From the NCBI GenBank assembly GCA_021399445.1, contig JAJTUQ010000008.1, positions 806,001 to 870,000 on the forward strand: a stretch of 64,000 nt of DNA, written 5' to 3'. Within the stretch, counting starts at the first letter, position 1; every line of letters starts with the position of its first letter. A model generated the notes under the pieces. The model searched no databases. It saw only the letters and a list, made by a program, of their open reading frames with translations, and was not told the origin of the DNA. The DNA comes from Xylogone sp. PMI_703 (Eukaryota > Ascomycota > Leotiomycetes). A program made the translations under genes and the position numbers. Positions 11,401-22,930 of the stretch are shown here, piece by piece.

Positions 11401-13551
11401 ATGCCCTTTCCATTTAGCTCGCTATGCGAACTTCTCAATAGACTTGACGAAAACCGCACCAAGTCATTGAGCGCAAGCAAGATCTTTGACTTTGACACAA
11501 AAACAGTGGTTAATTGGTTTAGCAAGCACAAGGGTATCATCCCACGACAAGGCCCGGAAGCATTTGCATTCTTGTCATGTCTCTTTCCCGAACGCAGACC
11601 AGATAGAGTCTTCGGCCTGAGAATAGCACAGCTCGAAAGAATTATACAACGGGCACAATGTCTTGGATCATCCCGGATGATAGATTTGAAAAGGTGGAAG
11701 GCTGGTGATAGTTTAGACTTCGCATCATGCGTGGAACAAGTGATGTCCATAACAGACTGCGAGTCAAGACACGGCCCAGACGTGACCCTGGAAGAGATTG
11801 ATGATGTCCTTGATCAGATTGCGGCCACGTCAGTGTTCTCATCGAATAGTTTGAGAGGAAAGATTAAAGAGAAACATGGCCAATCAATCCGTATAGATGA
11901 TTTGCTTTCCAGGGTATTCTGGGCGTTGAAGAGCTCGGAGGCAAAGTGGACGGTTCGTATGTTATCGAAGAATTACAGCCCAGTTTGCGTTCCTGAACTG
12001 TTGGCAATGCGCCACTTTCACTTCCTTTTGCTTAGTCTCCTAATCTTTCAAAATTCGCTCGAAGCCGCCGTGAAGCTCCTAGACGAACCGATAATCGGCT
12101 CCATACCATTCCAAGTGGCAAGTGATGCGGAGGGTGCACTGACGGAGATTGCAAATAATGAGCTCAGACCTCAGGTTGGGGTGATGATTGGCCGACCGAT
12201 CTATGAAAAGGCAAGAAGCATCAAGCATTGTTGTCAATTAGCGGGTCAAAGACGAATGAGTGTTGAACGGAAATATGACGGCGAATACTGCCAAATCCAC
12301 ATCGATCTAAACAAGGCCAATTATATCAAAATTTTCTCCAAGAGCGGGAAGGACTCTACCAGCGACCGCAGAGGGCTCCATCCTGTACTGCGAGATTGCC
12401 TAGCGCTTAATAAAGCGGGTAGTAAGATCAAGAAGCAGTGTATCCTAGAGGGAGAATTGCTTGTATAGAATGATGACGACCAGAAAATCGAACCCTTCTA
12501 CAAAATTCGTCAGCATGTGAAGCGATCAGGAAACTCTATCGGAACTACTCTCGACTTACCCGCCGGTCCAGGCGAGCATCTTATGATCATGTTTTACGAT
12601 ATTCTGCTACTTGATGACACTCCGTGCATCAGAGAGAACCATGAGAAACGGCGTGGACTACTTGAATCCTTAGTACATTGCATTCCTGGCCGGGTCAACG
12701 TCGGAACCTGTGATATGATTGACTTCTCATCTTCAGACGCACCAAAACGGCTTGGGGAGGCGTTCGCTCGAGCCATCACACAACGATGGGAAGGTTTTGT
12801 ATTAAAAGGCTGTGATGACCCTTACTTCTCGTTCAATAGGGCCAAGTCATTCATAAAATTAAAGAAAGACTACATACCAGGCCTTGGGGATACTGCTGAC
12901 TTTGCCATTGTTGGGGGACGCCGTGATGCGAGAGATGAGCAGGCACTTGGTATTGGGAAGCTATGGTGGACATCATTTTACATTGGATGCTTAGAGAACA
13001 AGAATGATGTCTGCCGTTTTGATGCCAAACCGAGATTTTATATAATCGATATGATCGACTTGCATAGCATCTCGAAAGACAATATCCGATATCTCAACCG
13101 TCATGGCTATTTCGAACGAGTACCATTTGCCCACTCCATACCTGAATTTGATGTGGGATTTGACCGGCAGCTCCAGCCTGCCGAGCTATTCAAACGTCCA
13201 TTTTCAGCGGAGTTGATGGGCGCTGGCTTCGACAAACCATCCAACAGTCGCTATTTTACTCTACGGTTTCCACGTATGCTGAAGATACATGGGGATCGCT
13301 CGTTCAAGGATACGACCAGCCTCGAGGAGCTGCAGAAGATGACAAAGCAATGTAGTGAAGTGCCAGAAGATAGCATGAGAGAAGAGACACATTGGCTTGG
13401 GAAGCTGGGAATTTCGGACTATCTGGCTAGATCTGTGACAGAAGCAACTCGGGTCAAGGGAGAGGCGAACAAAAGCAATAGAAAGCGGAGATTCACTTCA
13501 GAGACGTCTCCACGAGATGATTCAGCTACAAAGCGAGCTAGACTAGATTGA
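11401..13551 (+). pseudogene. ATP-dependent DNA ligase-domain protein, interrupted by one in-frame TAG
   Basis: Role: nucleotidyl-transferase that would seal DNA nicks using ATP, probably nuclear. Seen: ATG at 11401; a single frame of 716 codons ends at 13549-13551 with exactly one internal stop, TAG at 12466-12468 (codon 356). Motif I is ERKYDGEY with the adenylated lysine K291. A motif III-like segment IKIFSKSGKDST follows, then ILEGELLV immediately before the stop, where the family has a Trp. After the stop the same frame carries motif IV (WEGFVLK, from about codon 463) and motif V (KSFIKLKKDY). The C-terminus is basic (RKRRF, KRARLD), suggesting a nuclear signal. The N-terminal 250 residues look like the helical DNA-binding domain of LigIV-type enzymes. 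Without readthrough, only a protein ending before motif IV would be made. TGG>TAG fits RIP. Everything else is intact, so the lesion is recent or the codon is read through; a sequencing error is also possible. Confidence 0.8.
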
Positions 13552-15112
13552 CGGGAATTGGCGGTGGATTACCCTAGAATATTTCAAGCTAGTTGAACTT
13601 GCGTTCCAGGATCAACAAAGTGTTCCATGAGGGAACGTGATCTGTATCAGCTGATTATGTCGATGCGTGTATATAAATACTAACCAGTGGAAACGGTTAA
13701 GGACGTCCCTTGCCAACGATATATCGGCTTCCGGGTAAGGCTCCGAGAAATTGCACGTGATTAAAGTCCTGAGACTTACTGTGTACGACACTACGGATGA
13801 ATTACGGACCGACTCTGGTAGGTTTAAGTCTCACCCAAATCTACTTGCATTTTACCTAAATCCACTTGTTTTCGCTAGTAAAAGCTTGAGAACCTCATAC
13901 TGTGGTATGTTAGAGGTATTGCCGTTTAGGCCTTAGGCTGTTTACCCAGTGTAAATGAAGATCATCATCATCATCATTTCACCTCAAACCTTTTCACTCT
14001 TGATTGTTGCAACTTGCATATGCCAGATGCTTCTTGCGACTGGCTACTTTTCAATCGAAGTTACTTGAGTAGTATTTTAGTGGTCAAATGTGGAGACTTG
14101 TCCGGGGCCGTTTCTTACTGCTGTTCCATGAACGATGGAGTGACACTAGGTTAAGCAATTTTCTTTTTGCCACATCGTTCTGATCAGCAACAGGCCTTTC
14201 CCCTACATCCGTATTGAGCATTTCCCGTTGCCAATTCGCATATCACTCACGGTCAGCACACCACCGTTCTCCCCCTCATCTCCATGGCCATAGATTAGTT
14301 ATGTGAGCCTTTATATCCTCGCTAAGTTCAGACAGCGTCAGAAACGTAACGTGCCAATCTTGTAAGTGCCAACTAGGAATACGAAAAGTATCAGGTTCTC
14401 CTCTGGATTAACTAATATAATACTAACTTCTAGCGTTAGACCAGCAATAGGATATGGTAAAGAGATTTATATGTTCTATAACTGAATTTGGAAGTAGGTG
14501 AGATAAGAGTCTACAATCGAGACACCTAGACACCTGGGCAGGGTGTACGTGACCTTGACCACAGTGGCTGTCATTGTTCTTCCTCCGGTCACAACGTCGA
14601 TCATTGACGTATCCAACGTGGTTATATCATCCTCGACTTCCGGAATTGTAGTCCTTGCTAATAACTTACAATGTTCTTGTGAAGGAAGACTATATGACTT
14701 TCCATTGTGGATTTAGACCACTCTTGACACACTTTCTACAGACTAGAGCGATGTACTGGCGTTGTTCTTGGAGGGTCCGGAGGAGGGGAGTTTTACACAC
14801 CGGGACTAAGTAAAAGTGATTCCGACTGGGATTTCTTTTACTCTCCTCGTTCTATAAAAACATGTAGTTAATACTGTTATATTGTTACGGAGTAGGAGGC
14901 GTAGTAAACCAAGGCGAGAGACACTATGCTCTGCAAAGGAGTGTGACAGAAAGGAGAAGAGATTTGATTCGCACTATACTGTACAACCCGAGAGTAAGTT
15001 GTAAGTATACTATATAAGGAGGTTATTGCTATATCTAAACTATCAAAACATGCTGAAACGATTTTAATCTATTAATCTTGCAATTTCCACTGGGTTCACA
15101 GGCTTAATCCTG
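13552..15112. other. No supported gene; short (ATC)n microsatellite
   Basis: A short trinucleotide run (ATC, about six units) lies near 13961-13978. The remainder has only short random frames. No RNA gene or transposon remnant is recognised. Confidence 0.4.
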
Positions 15113-18100
15113 TTATATTTTGATTCGTTTCCTAGGCCCTCTTTCGTTGTTGTCGTCCAGCCTTCTCTTGACAGCATCTGGTCTTCCAAATGGTTTGTCG
15201 AGCTTTTGTTCTTCTATGAGCCAGTTAACTGAAAATGGAGATCCACTTATGTGGCATGGGTTTAAATCTCCCTCCTGAAGACAGATAGAGATTAGATCCT
15301 TCTTGCTAGACACATCAAAACAAATCCTCTTTCGAAAATTTCCATCAGCTCCAAGGGAAGTTCGATCTCTCACAAGACCTGGAATTACACGCCCATTAAG
15401 AAGAAATCTTGCAAATGACTTCATCAATCTTTCTAACAGCATTTCGTAAGCCGGTGAACCAAATCGATGACAGCAGAAGATATAACCGGTACATGGGTAC
15501 CGGCCACCTTCTTTCCTTGGAATACGCTCCGGCTCCAATTCGAATACAAAAAATTGTGCTATAATGCACCGTGCAAGTTCATCTACCTGATTTGAATGAA
15601 GGATTTCTTCCCTCGCCAAGTTCATCATTTCGGGTATTTTGCTAGGATCATCTAATCTTGGAACGCGACCTTTAAATTGTACGTTGAATCGGAAATACTC
15701 TCCGTATCTTTTCTGTTCCCCAGTTATCATGTCTTTTTCAAGGTGGCTCAGCTTTTTCTTGTGGACGGTATCACTTCTCTTTTGGCTATCCATGGACGAC
15801 CAAAATGCTCGGCACAGTCGTACAATCCACAGATCTCTCCACCATGAGCTCGATCCATACATCTGAGGGTCATCATCGCGACTCTCACCAGTCCCTAGAG
15901 ATACCTTCAGCGTAGATCTTTTAGCCGAAGGATCGCCACGTAAAAGAGCTTTGATTTCCTCTAATGCAAGATTAATGGGATTGTTGTGTGTTAAACCTCC
16001 GTCTTGAAACTTCCCAAGACCATCAATGCTTTTGGGAGTAAAAATTCTTCAGCAGTCAGCAGTCAGCAACGTGATTGAATGGGGTGGTAATCTGGGCTTA
16101 CCCTGGTGCTGCAGATGTGCATCTTGCGCTACTTCGAGATTAGATGAGGTACATAGTAGAGATTGAGGGTTTCCTACATTTCCCACACCAGTGCGTTGCC
16201 CAAGAGAACACCATAATCATATTTTCTTTGCTCCCTATCTCCCACTCCATTATAATTCGTAAATATAAACGTCTCTGGTTTCATCGTTGACACTACTATA
16301 CCAAGCTTAATGCCCATTGCTGTTGCAGCTGAGTGGTCAAGGATTCTGCTGCTATCCCCGAACACTTCTTGTAGGACAGCATCCATTTTCTGAGCCGGGT
16401 AAATTCCATTCGTTATTAAAGAGAATAGTAGAGCTCGAATATGAGAAAGCCAGTAGAGATATGAGGAGCGGTGTGTGCTAAACGCTCTCTTTGCTAGTCG
16501 CACAAAGTGATCCATGCAGTCCTCTACCGGCCATCCGTTATGAGCCAGAGCCAGAGCAATAATCCCCCCTGCAAACAAAATTAGTATCAAATAGATATTT
16601 GCTATGGGTACTAGTTATAGCTCAACAAACCGGAACTTGTGCCGAATACGAAGTGGAAGTTTCCCTGAACCGGATATGGCAGCCCTATTTGCTCTTGTAA
16701 AGCTTGCAAGAAGACCAGCGGAATAATTCCTCTGGGACCCCCACCATCAATACATAAAAGTCGGACAGTAGCAGTTGGTGGCTTTACGGTAATGACAAAA
16801 CCGGATGTGTTACGCCCACAGAGGAAGCACTTAGGAACATTGAAGCTCCATTTATCAACTTGGACGCCAAATCTTCTGACACAGCTCTCGCATACGAAAT
16901 GTTGACACGGAAGACGATATTGGGGCCTTCTCATATTACAAACAAAGCACGTCTTTTCCGAATGCATTGTAAGCCACTCGCTCCTGAATTCAGCAAGCTT
17001 TTCCAAGCGCCATGCGGATCTAGACGTCTCCGGAAGCCTTGCAAACGACTTAGTTTGCAAGGCCAAGTCACACTCAAGAAGTCTCACAAATTCGGATGGA
17101 AGGATAATGTTTTTAGAGCCATCGTGGGTAAGAGCACTAGACCGGCATGCTTGATAACACGTTTCTTTGTACAAAGTGCGAAAAACTTCTAAGGAATTAA
17201 AGACTATACAAAGTCAGTGAAAATCGAGATGCTGATACACAACTCACAATGCATATCTGGTGGATAACTATCAAGTAGAAGGCTAGAAGTAAGAATGGGA
17301 ATGCCAAATTGTAATAGCTTAGAGGGAGTCTTGATATTTTGTAAGAAATCGACTAGGTGATCTTTCAAAGTCTTTACTACGGGTATCTCTATTCTCGATG
17401 CCTTTATAAAGTTAAATGGCTCTACTTGAGTTGTTGCTACGTGTTTTAAAGCGTAGGAGAAAAAGGCTGCAACGTGACGAGCACAAAACAATGTCCGAGT
17501 GCTAATCTTAGCTTCTCTAACTTGATCGGAATAGTTTAGAAGGCTCTCAAAAAGCTTTCGATGGCGTGCTTTGTTTGAAAGATTTTCTTTTTGAGGCGAA
17601 AGACTAAGGAGTCGGATATCCGAGAAGTGCTCGTTGATGTTTATTGTTGTCTCTTCTCTCAACATCTTTGTAAATGTTATCAAGTCCGAATCATCGTCTC
17701 CAACTGTGCGATACCTTGGCTCGGTAATGATTAAAAGTTTTGGAAGGGTGGTCTTTGGAAGGGTTGAAGACGGTCCAAGATCTAGCCAAAGGGCGAGGTG
17801 TTGCACGATTGGTTTGAAGCCACCCACATCATCTGCGAAAAAACAAATCACTTCGGCAAAAGGCAGAAGAAGTCTTGAATATATCCTGTCGGATGATTCA
17901 GATAACGTTGGGGTGACTGTGTTTATAGAGTTAAGCTTTCTCCGCTCCAACTCGTGGCAGTCCTCCACCGTTAGCGTTGCTCCGTATTTGTCATGATAAG
18001 GAAGATTTCCTTCCGCTAGCAGCACGGGCCGATTACTGAAAGAGCTTGGAGGATGGATGTGGAGATGAACCTCGCCACTTGCTCTACGTATGTTTAATCG

Positions 18101-18364
18101 AACATTTTCTTTGGGTTTTGAATCGCCCTTGGCCTGCAATTGACGGCTGGAATTGCAATACCTTGGTGGCGGAGAAAATGACTTAGCAAGCTCTTTAATT
18201 GCCATACCCTTAGATTTACTTCCAATAAATACCAGAAGGCTAGGGCACTGCATATCAGGATCCGGCAGATCCTCTAAGAGAGTGTAAAGTCTATCAGTGT
18301 TTTGGAGGAACACATCTCCATCGCTAGCCAAACCAAGCCACTGCGTGTGCTTGCAATAACGCAT
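15113..18364 (-). CDS. Patatin-like phospholipase with N-terminal conserved domain and RING-like zinc module
   Basis: Role: predicted acyl hydrolase with a Ser-Asp dyad acting on lipids, cytosolic or membrane-associated. Five exons by my reading: 18364-17248, 17203-16631, 16568-16178, 16131-16102 and 16046-15113. The introns are 44, 62, 46 and 55 nt, all GT-AG, several with CTAAY or CTGAC branch sites. The spliced length is 3045 nt, giving 1014 residues without any stop. Residues 1-372 form the N-terminal domain usual in this fungal family. A RING-like cluster follows, C458-x2-C461-x10-C472-x-H474-x2-C477-x2-C480-x17-C498-x2-C501. The patatin domain begins with the oxyanion loop GGGPRG (526-531), then FGTSSGG with nucleophile S562 and DGG with D719. 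The C-terminal 290 residues are family-typical and end in a basic tail (RKRIKI). All catalytic residues are present. It is divergent from the small gene at 18585, with 220 bp between the starts. Patatins in fungi are often linked to NLR-type immunity, but no NLR partner is visible. Confidence 0.9.
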
Positions 18365-18584
18365 CTTTGAAAACTGATCTTTTGCATGTGCAGAATATAA
18401 ATCGGATGGGGAGCCGTGATGCTCTAAACTTTGCTTTTATTCTTTTTTTACGCTTCATTTTAGGCTGGTGTTTCGAGAGTTCAACTTACAGTGTTATTGC
18501 AAACAGAGCCACTTTTAGCACCTCTCTTTCTACGTATAATAATCCCGCTTTTCTTTCTTTGAACAAGCAAGAAATCACACCAAC
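18365..18584. promoter_or_regulatory. Shared intergenic promoter of divergent genes
   Basis: This 220-bp interval separates the ATG of the patatin gene (minus, 18364) from the ATG of the zinc-ribbon gene (plus, 18585). It must carry both promoters if both genes are real. No specific factor site is recognised. Confidence 0.35.
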
Positions 18585-18917
18585 ATGGCTACCCGAAATC
18601 GATGTATTGTCTGTGACAAACCGAGATCATCCGAGAGTATCTGCCACAATTGTTACAATAAGGGGCACCGATTAGAACGCGATCAACCAACTCCACCAGT
18701 TTTGATCTATAAAATCCATCACTACTTTCACGATTGCAAGTGTGACCACGAGACGTTTTCCACGAATACGCTCCTGAAGCCTGCTGAACAGTCTGTACCA
18801 TTCGGATATGTGGAGCTTGGAGCGGAAGACATTCAAAGTCATCCTCCGGCTCCTAATCAAGCCTCAGTCCCTCCACCTGTGAGATTAGATCTGAAACCCT
18901 GTTATAAGAGGAATTGA
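18585..18917 (+). CDS. Small zinc-ribbon-like protein, unknown function
   Basis: Seen: ATG in good fungal context (CACCAACATGGCT) opening 110 residues to a TGA. The N-terminus has a zinc-ribbon pattern C7-x2-C10-x9-C20-x2-C23. A further DCKCDH segment (residues 50-55) may add ligands. The C-terminal third is Pro-rich. There is no signal peptide. The gene faces away from the patatin gene across a 220-bp gap, so the two may be co-expressed. The family is not recognised. The regular cysteine spacing argues against a random frame, but the protein is short and the opposite strand is also partly open. Confidence 0.45.
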   Translation: MATRNRCIVCDKPRSSESICHNCYNKGHRLERDQPTPPVLIYKIHHYFHDCKCDHETFSTNTLLKPAEQSVPFGYVELGAEDIQSHPPAPNQASVPPPVRLDLKPCYKRN

Positions 18918-19844
18918 GGAATTAAAAACTTTGAGGACTCTCGTGATAAGAACTTCTGGAGATTAGGAGTTATTGTAGTACATGCAAGGAAGCTAGGTTG
19001 GATGATTACAAGGCTAACTGAGAACTTGTCAAAGCGTTGTTCGCATTGTTGTTAAAGATATTATGTCATACTATACTTAAAGTTAAATCAACTATATTAT
19101 ATTTACTTACGATACATGTTATGCTTTATTATTAGTAACTCAACTAGAAGTTTTGGTCTTAAAATGCCACTATCGTAAGAGGTTTGGCAATGGGCTCAAG
19201 TGGAAACACATGAATAAATACAGAACCACTGAATTGTTTGAGGAATCTATATTCTATATAACTATACATTAGAGTCACAGCCGTACAGCATAGCTACGAC
19301 TGCATGATAACTTACAGTAAGTCCCAGATATAAGTCCTAATATCGGTGACTGTAGAAATCCTGTGTAGTAGCAGAACCATATCCTCTGAGTATTGACAGA
19401 TTTCATGTTGTTATTTTCTAAGCTTTTGTAACTGATAGTAGATATAAACTACCTATCTGCCCCAGAGCTAGCTAATGGTCTTTGGAACACCCAATCCCAA
19501 CTCTCACGCAGCTTCCTTAGATCTATTCGTGGAGGCATCTTAGGAACGCATTGATGTTCACCACTCTGGGAGTTGTTTTCTGGTGTCTGGTCTGTATTAT
19601 GACTGGTGATAATATTTGGCGCTGCAGGTGTCTCGATTTCGCTTCCCGTGACATCTAGATCACCAACCACATGTTCGAACTCATTTATTGTATCAGTGCA
19701 TGTCACTTCAAATTCCTCAATCGGGTCTTTGGCATGCTCTGACTCCACTTGTGTGTCTAACTCAAGGCCATTCGATTCATTAGTGAGACTGAAACTCGGG
19801 TTACATACATTGATATTGGAGACAATGTTTCAATTAAGGTCACA
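18918..19844. other. No firm gene
   Basis: AT-rich sequence follows the small zinc-ribbon gene. On the minus strand 19449-19748 is open for 99 codons with an acidic, protein-like composition, but it starts with GTG and lacks splice support, so it is not called as a gene. Confidence 0.3.
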
Positions 19845-20149
19845 ATGGGAAATGGAATAGCTACAGATAATCGACGATTATATGGCCAAATATTGGATGA
19901 ACCGCATTCTCATAGATATCAAATTGTTACTCAATCAGAAATACTTACAGGCTTGATGCCAACCAAGAAATTAGGAGTAGTTAACCAAAGCCTTTGGCCA
20001 GATAATAATATTCCAAAAAAGTCATATTGACTTTGGCCGCTAGAGCGGCATCTACAAGCCAGCGAATTGGTATATCATGCCAGTGTAAAAGTCAATGTAG
20101 CACCAAAAGGTGTCGCTGTTTCAAGGAAGGAAAGGATTGTATTGTACAT

Positions 20150-20157
20150 TATCATAA
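20150..20157. repeat. Left 8-bp target-site duplication (TATCATAA)
   Basis: TATCATAA directly precedes the left terminal inverted repeat and is repeated exactly at 22923-22930 after the right one. It lies inside the coding sequence of the interrupted Cys-rich gene. Confidence 0.85.
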
Positions 20158-20200
20158 GGGGATGCTTATATCCACTTGGGCGCGTTCTTATTTGCACTTG
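20158..20200. repeat. Left terminal inverted repeat of the MULE
   Basis: 43 bp beginning GGGGATGCTTATATCC and ending GCACTTG. It is identical to the reverse complement of 22880-22922. Confidence 0.9.
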
Positions 20201-20537
20201 CCAAGACCCGGTACCGGCGTTTCGACGCGTCTCTTCTCCACATATATTTTTGTTAGTAAGTTCGAGTAACAACCTAAAATCGGTACATAGAGGCATAACC
20301 ACAATTTATGCTGGGACTACTGTTCACCGTATTTGCATAACGAAGATCACCACTTTTAGAGCTTATATCGAAGGTTTGTATGTGATATTTGCGGTGAGCA
20401 ACAAGTGTTGCTATAGTTACATAGCTATGTGTGGTATATATATACATAACAAGTTCAATGGACTCCTTCAAACCTTCATATTTTCGCTGGTACTACCAAT
20501 TCTTATTACCTTTTACTTTAACTATATCCTTGATCAA

Positions 20538-22709
20538 ATGGCAACTATTACTTCTCCATGTGGCCCTGCTCCGCCAGAAGCAAATTACTCTGATTTATCA
20601 CTGTTATATGTGGCAATTCAGGCGTTTGCGCGTGAAAATGGCTATGCATTTGCTGTTCGGGATAAGCAAGTAAATAGAGTCGTCTATACTTGCGATCGAG
20701 CAGGGCAATACCAATCTAAAGGTAAAAACCCAGATGTTCATCCATCTAAACAGCGCAACGGTTCTACCAAGAAGTGTGGTTGTAAGATGAGAGTGGCGGC
20801 AAAAAGGGAGGATGATGGGTGGAGAGTTCAGGTCATAGAGAGCACCCCACAACCACAATGCCTCTGCATCAGCTATAGCACATACAGCGCACAGGAATGG
20901 TGCACTGGATCCCCATCTACGTGCTTTGATATTGTCCAAGGCTAAAGCTGGAATCCGGAATGCGCAAATCCTTAGTTTTCTCCGTAAGGAGCACCCTGAA
21001 GTTCTGATAACTGGGAGTGATATCACAAATATCACTCAACATGCAAGGAATGAAGAATTAGATGGTTGGACACCAATTCAATGGTTATTGTATGTTTAAT
21101 CATGTTCCATTTTGACTTTTTACTAACAATTTAGGGAGCATTTGCAGCGTGAGGGCTTTAATCCGTCATATATACTTGATTCCAACAACCAACTACTTCA
21201 TCTTTTCTATGTTCATCCGGATGCGATCACTCTATACCAACAGCACCCTGATATCCTATTAATGGATTGCACATATAAGACTAATCGATTTCGACTACCC
21301 TTGCTGAATATATGTGCTATAACTGGTGGGAATAAAGTGGTTCAAATTGGTTTAGCATTCCTTGCAAATGAAAAGGAAGATGCTTATAATTGGGCTTTGG
21401 CACGGATGCGAGAGTTAATGCAAAAATACTCTATTCCAGAGCCAATTTCTATTGTAACTGATAGAGAATTGGCTCTAATGAATAGTATTGATGCATTCTT
21501 TCCTGAATCCAGTCATTTCCTTTGCCGGTGGCACGTCAATACGAACATATTGGCCAGAACCAAAAGGTTCTTTCCAGGGCCAGTTAAAGAGGATGGTACC
21601 ATGAAAAGACACCCTCAATTTCGAGAGTTCCTTGAAGCATAGAGGACTCTTTTAGATTCACCTACTGAAGAGGCCTATACATCAAACCTCACTCGTTTTC
21701 ATGCCTTTCCCGATGCAGCGGTTCAATATGCTGAAAACACTTGGTTGGTCCCATGGAAAGAGAAGCTAGTTCGATATTGGGTTGATCAACAGTTACATTT
21801 CGGAGTGCTAGTGACGTCAACCATCGAAGGTTGTCATAGTACACTGAAAGCTTATTTGCAACGAGGCAACGGAGATTTGAGAGACGTCTTTAATCGTCTA
21901 ATATATTTCTGGAAAGCTCAGCATGATGGCATTATTGCAGCTAAAGCTCAAGAACAACTTCGTCAAAAACACAGCTTAAATATTACTCTTTTAGCTGCTG
22001 TCAAAGGCAATGTCTATGACTATGCGCTAAACAAGATAGTACTTGAGCAGGCAAAGCTTCCCAAAGATCAATCAATTGCCTTATCAGAGTGTAATTGTAC
22101 GATTACACAGTCTACAGGTTTGCCGTGTTATCACACAATATGGAGAAGACAAAGAGATGGCGGTGTGATTCTCCCTGAAGATATACATGTTCACTGGTAT
22201 TATACTAGGCCAAATGGAAGTACCTCGTTGCCTTCGAACATTCGAGAGCCTATTCTAAACCCACAGGTTGTGAGAGGCAAAGGCAGGCCTAAAGGAGCTT
22301 TCAATAGAGGCCGGAAGCCAGATATTAATACAATATCTGGTACTAAGCGGCTACCCTCTGCCTTTGAACTACCTTCTAGTTCAGCTCCACCAGCTATGCA
22401 ATCTTCAGCTTCAAGAACGTCATCTCCTCCTGGTAATCACGCAGAGGAGAACTATACTACTAGATATGGACGTGTGACTAGTAGGGTAGGCCAACAACGA
22501 ATCAAGGAGCTTGGAATTGATTCATACGAGCCTGGGACCATGCGAGAAAGAGCCTACAACGTGGTATTTCATCGATTTACCATACAGATTCTATTGAAGA
22601 TACAGCTAAATTAGCTGACAAGAGAATGATGGACTTGGAGGGGTGGGACGAGGAAGAAGATGCCAGGGTTGAGTCTCAAAAGACTCAAGATTGTATAATA
22701 ATCTCTTGA
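20538..22709 (+). pseudogene. MULE transposase (two exons), inactivated
   Basis: Seen: ATG at 20538 starts an N-terminal FAR1/WRKY-GCM1-like zinc region with Cys and an HNHN segment. A one-base frameshift near 20840-20846 separates the HNHN part from the start. A 45-nt intron (21090-21134) has GTATGT, ACTAAC and TTTAG signals. Exon 2 carries the MULE DDE core: D in LLMDCTYKTN, D in IVTDRELALMNS, the HFLCRWH segment, then E in TSTIEGCHSTL. A SWIM-type C-x-C...C-x-H motif follows (CNC...GLPCYH). TAG at 21640-21642 replaces an expected Trp between the second Asp and the Glu. A one-base loss near 22556 shifts the last 50 codons relative to the copy at 62 kb. All catalytic residues are still encoded. 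The stop and shifts make this a non-autonomous relic. Confidence 0.85.
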
Positions 22710-22879
22710 TATAACTTCGATTTTGTCATATTAAGTAATACATATTTTTGTGCTTAAATTACTATACGGGATGCTTAGTTGCATAACTGAATCTCTTTGT
22801 ACAGTAATAATTTGTATGCAATCGCGAGGTGCGGTTGTGCTGAAAAGCGCTCCGGTGTCGGGCCATCGATGGTCCGTGT

Positions 22880-22922
22880 CAAGTGCAAATAAGAACGCGC
22901 CCAAGTGGATATAAGCATCCCC
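22880..22922. repeat. Right terminal inverted repeat of the MULE
   Basis: 43 bp, the exact inverse of the left repeat; followed directly by the second copy of TATCATAA at 22923-22930. Confidence 0.9.
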
Positions 22923-22930
22923 TATCATAA
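22923..22930. repeat. Right 8-bp target-site duplication
   Basis: An exact copy of the left duplication. The host reading frame resumes here. Confidence 0.85.

Larger units (their letters stand above)
20158..22922 (+). mobile_element. Mutator-like (MULE) DNA transposon, about 2.77 kb, complete ends
   Basis: Seen: terminal inverted repeats of 43 bp, identical (20158-20200 and 22880-22922), with patchy similarity extending inward. They are flanked by the 8-bp duplication TATCATAA. Between them lies one transposase gene in plus orientation. The 5' leader from the repeat to the ATG at 20538 is about 340 bp. Perfect repeats and duplication indicate a young insertion, yet the transposase carries a nonsense codon and two frameshifts, so the copy cannot encode its own enzyme. 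A related, truncated copy lies at 62092-63390. The general plan (intron-containing MULE transposase with short TIRs) is like Hop-type fungal elements; this assignment is by gene type, not by sequence comparison. Confidence 0.9.

Noticed and set aside
20067..20945. A 292-residue protein running from the host gene into the transposon
   Set aside because: It crosses the left terminal repeat in a frame that is not the host frame; the transposase starts at the internal ATG at 20538. The long frame is accidental upstream of that.
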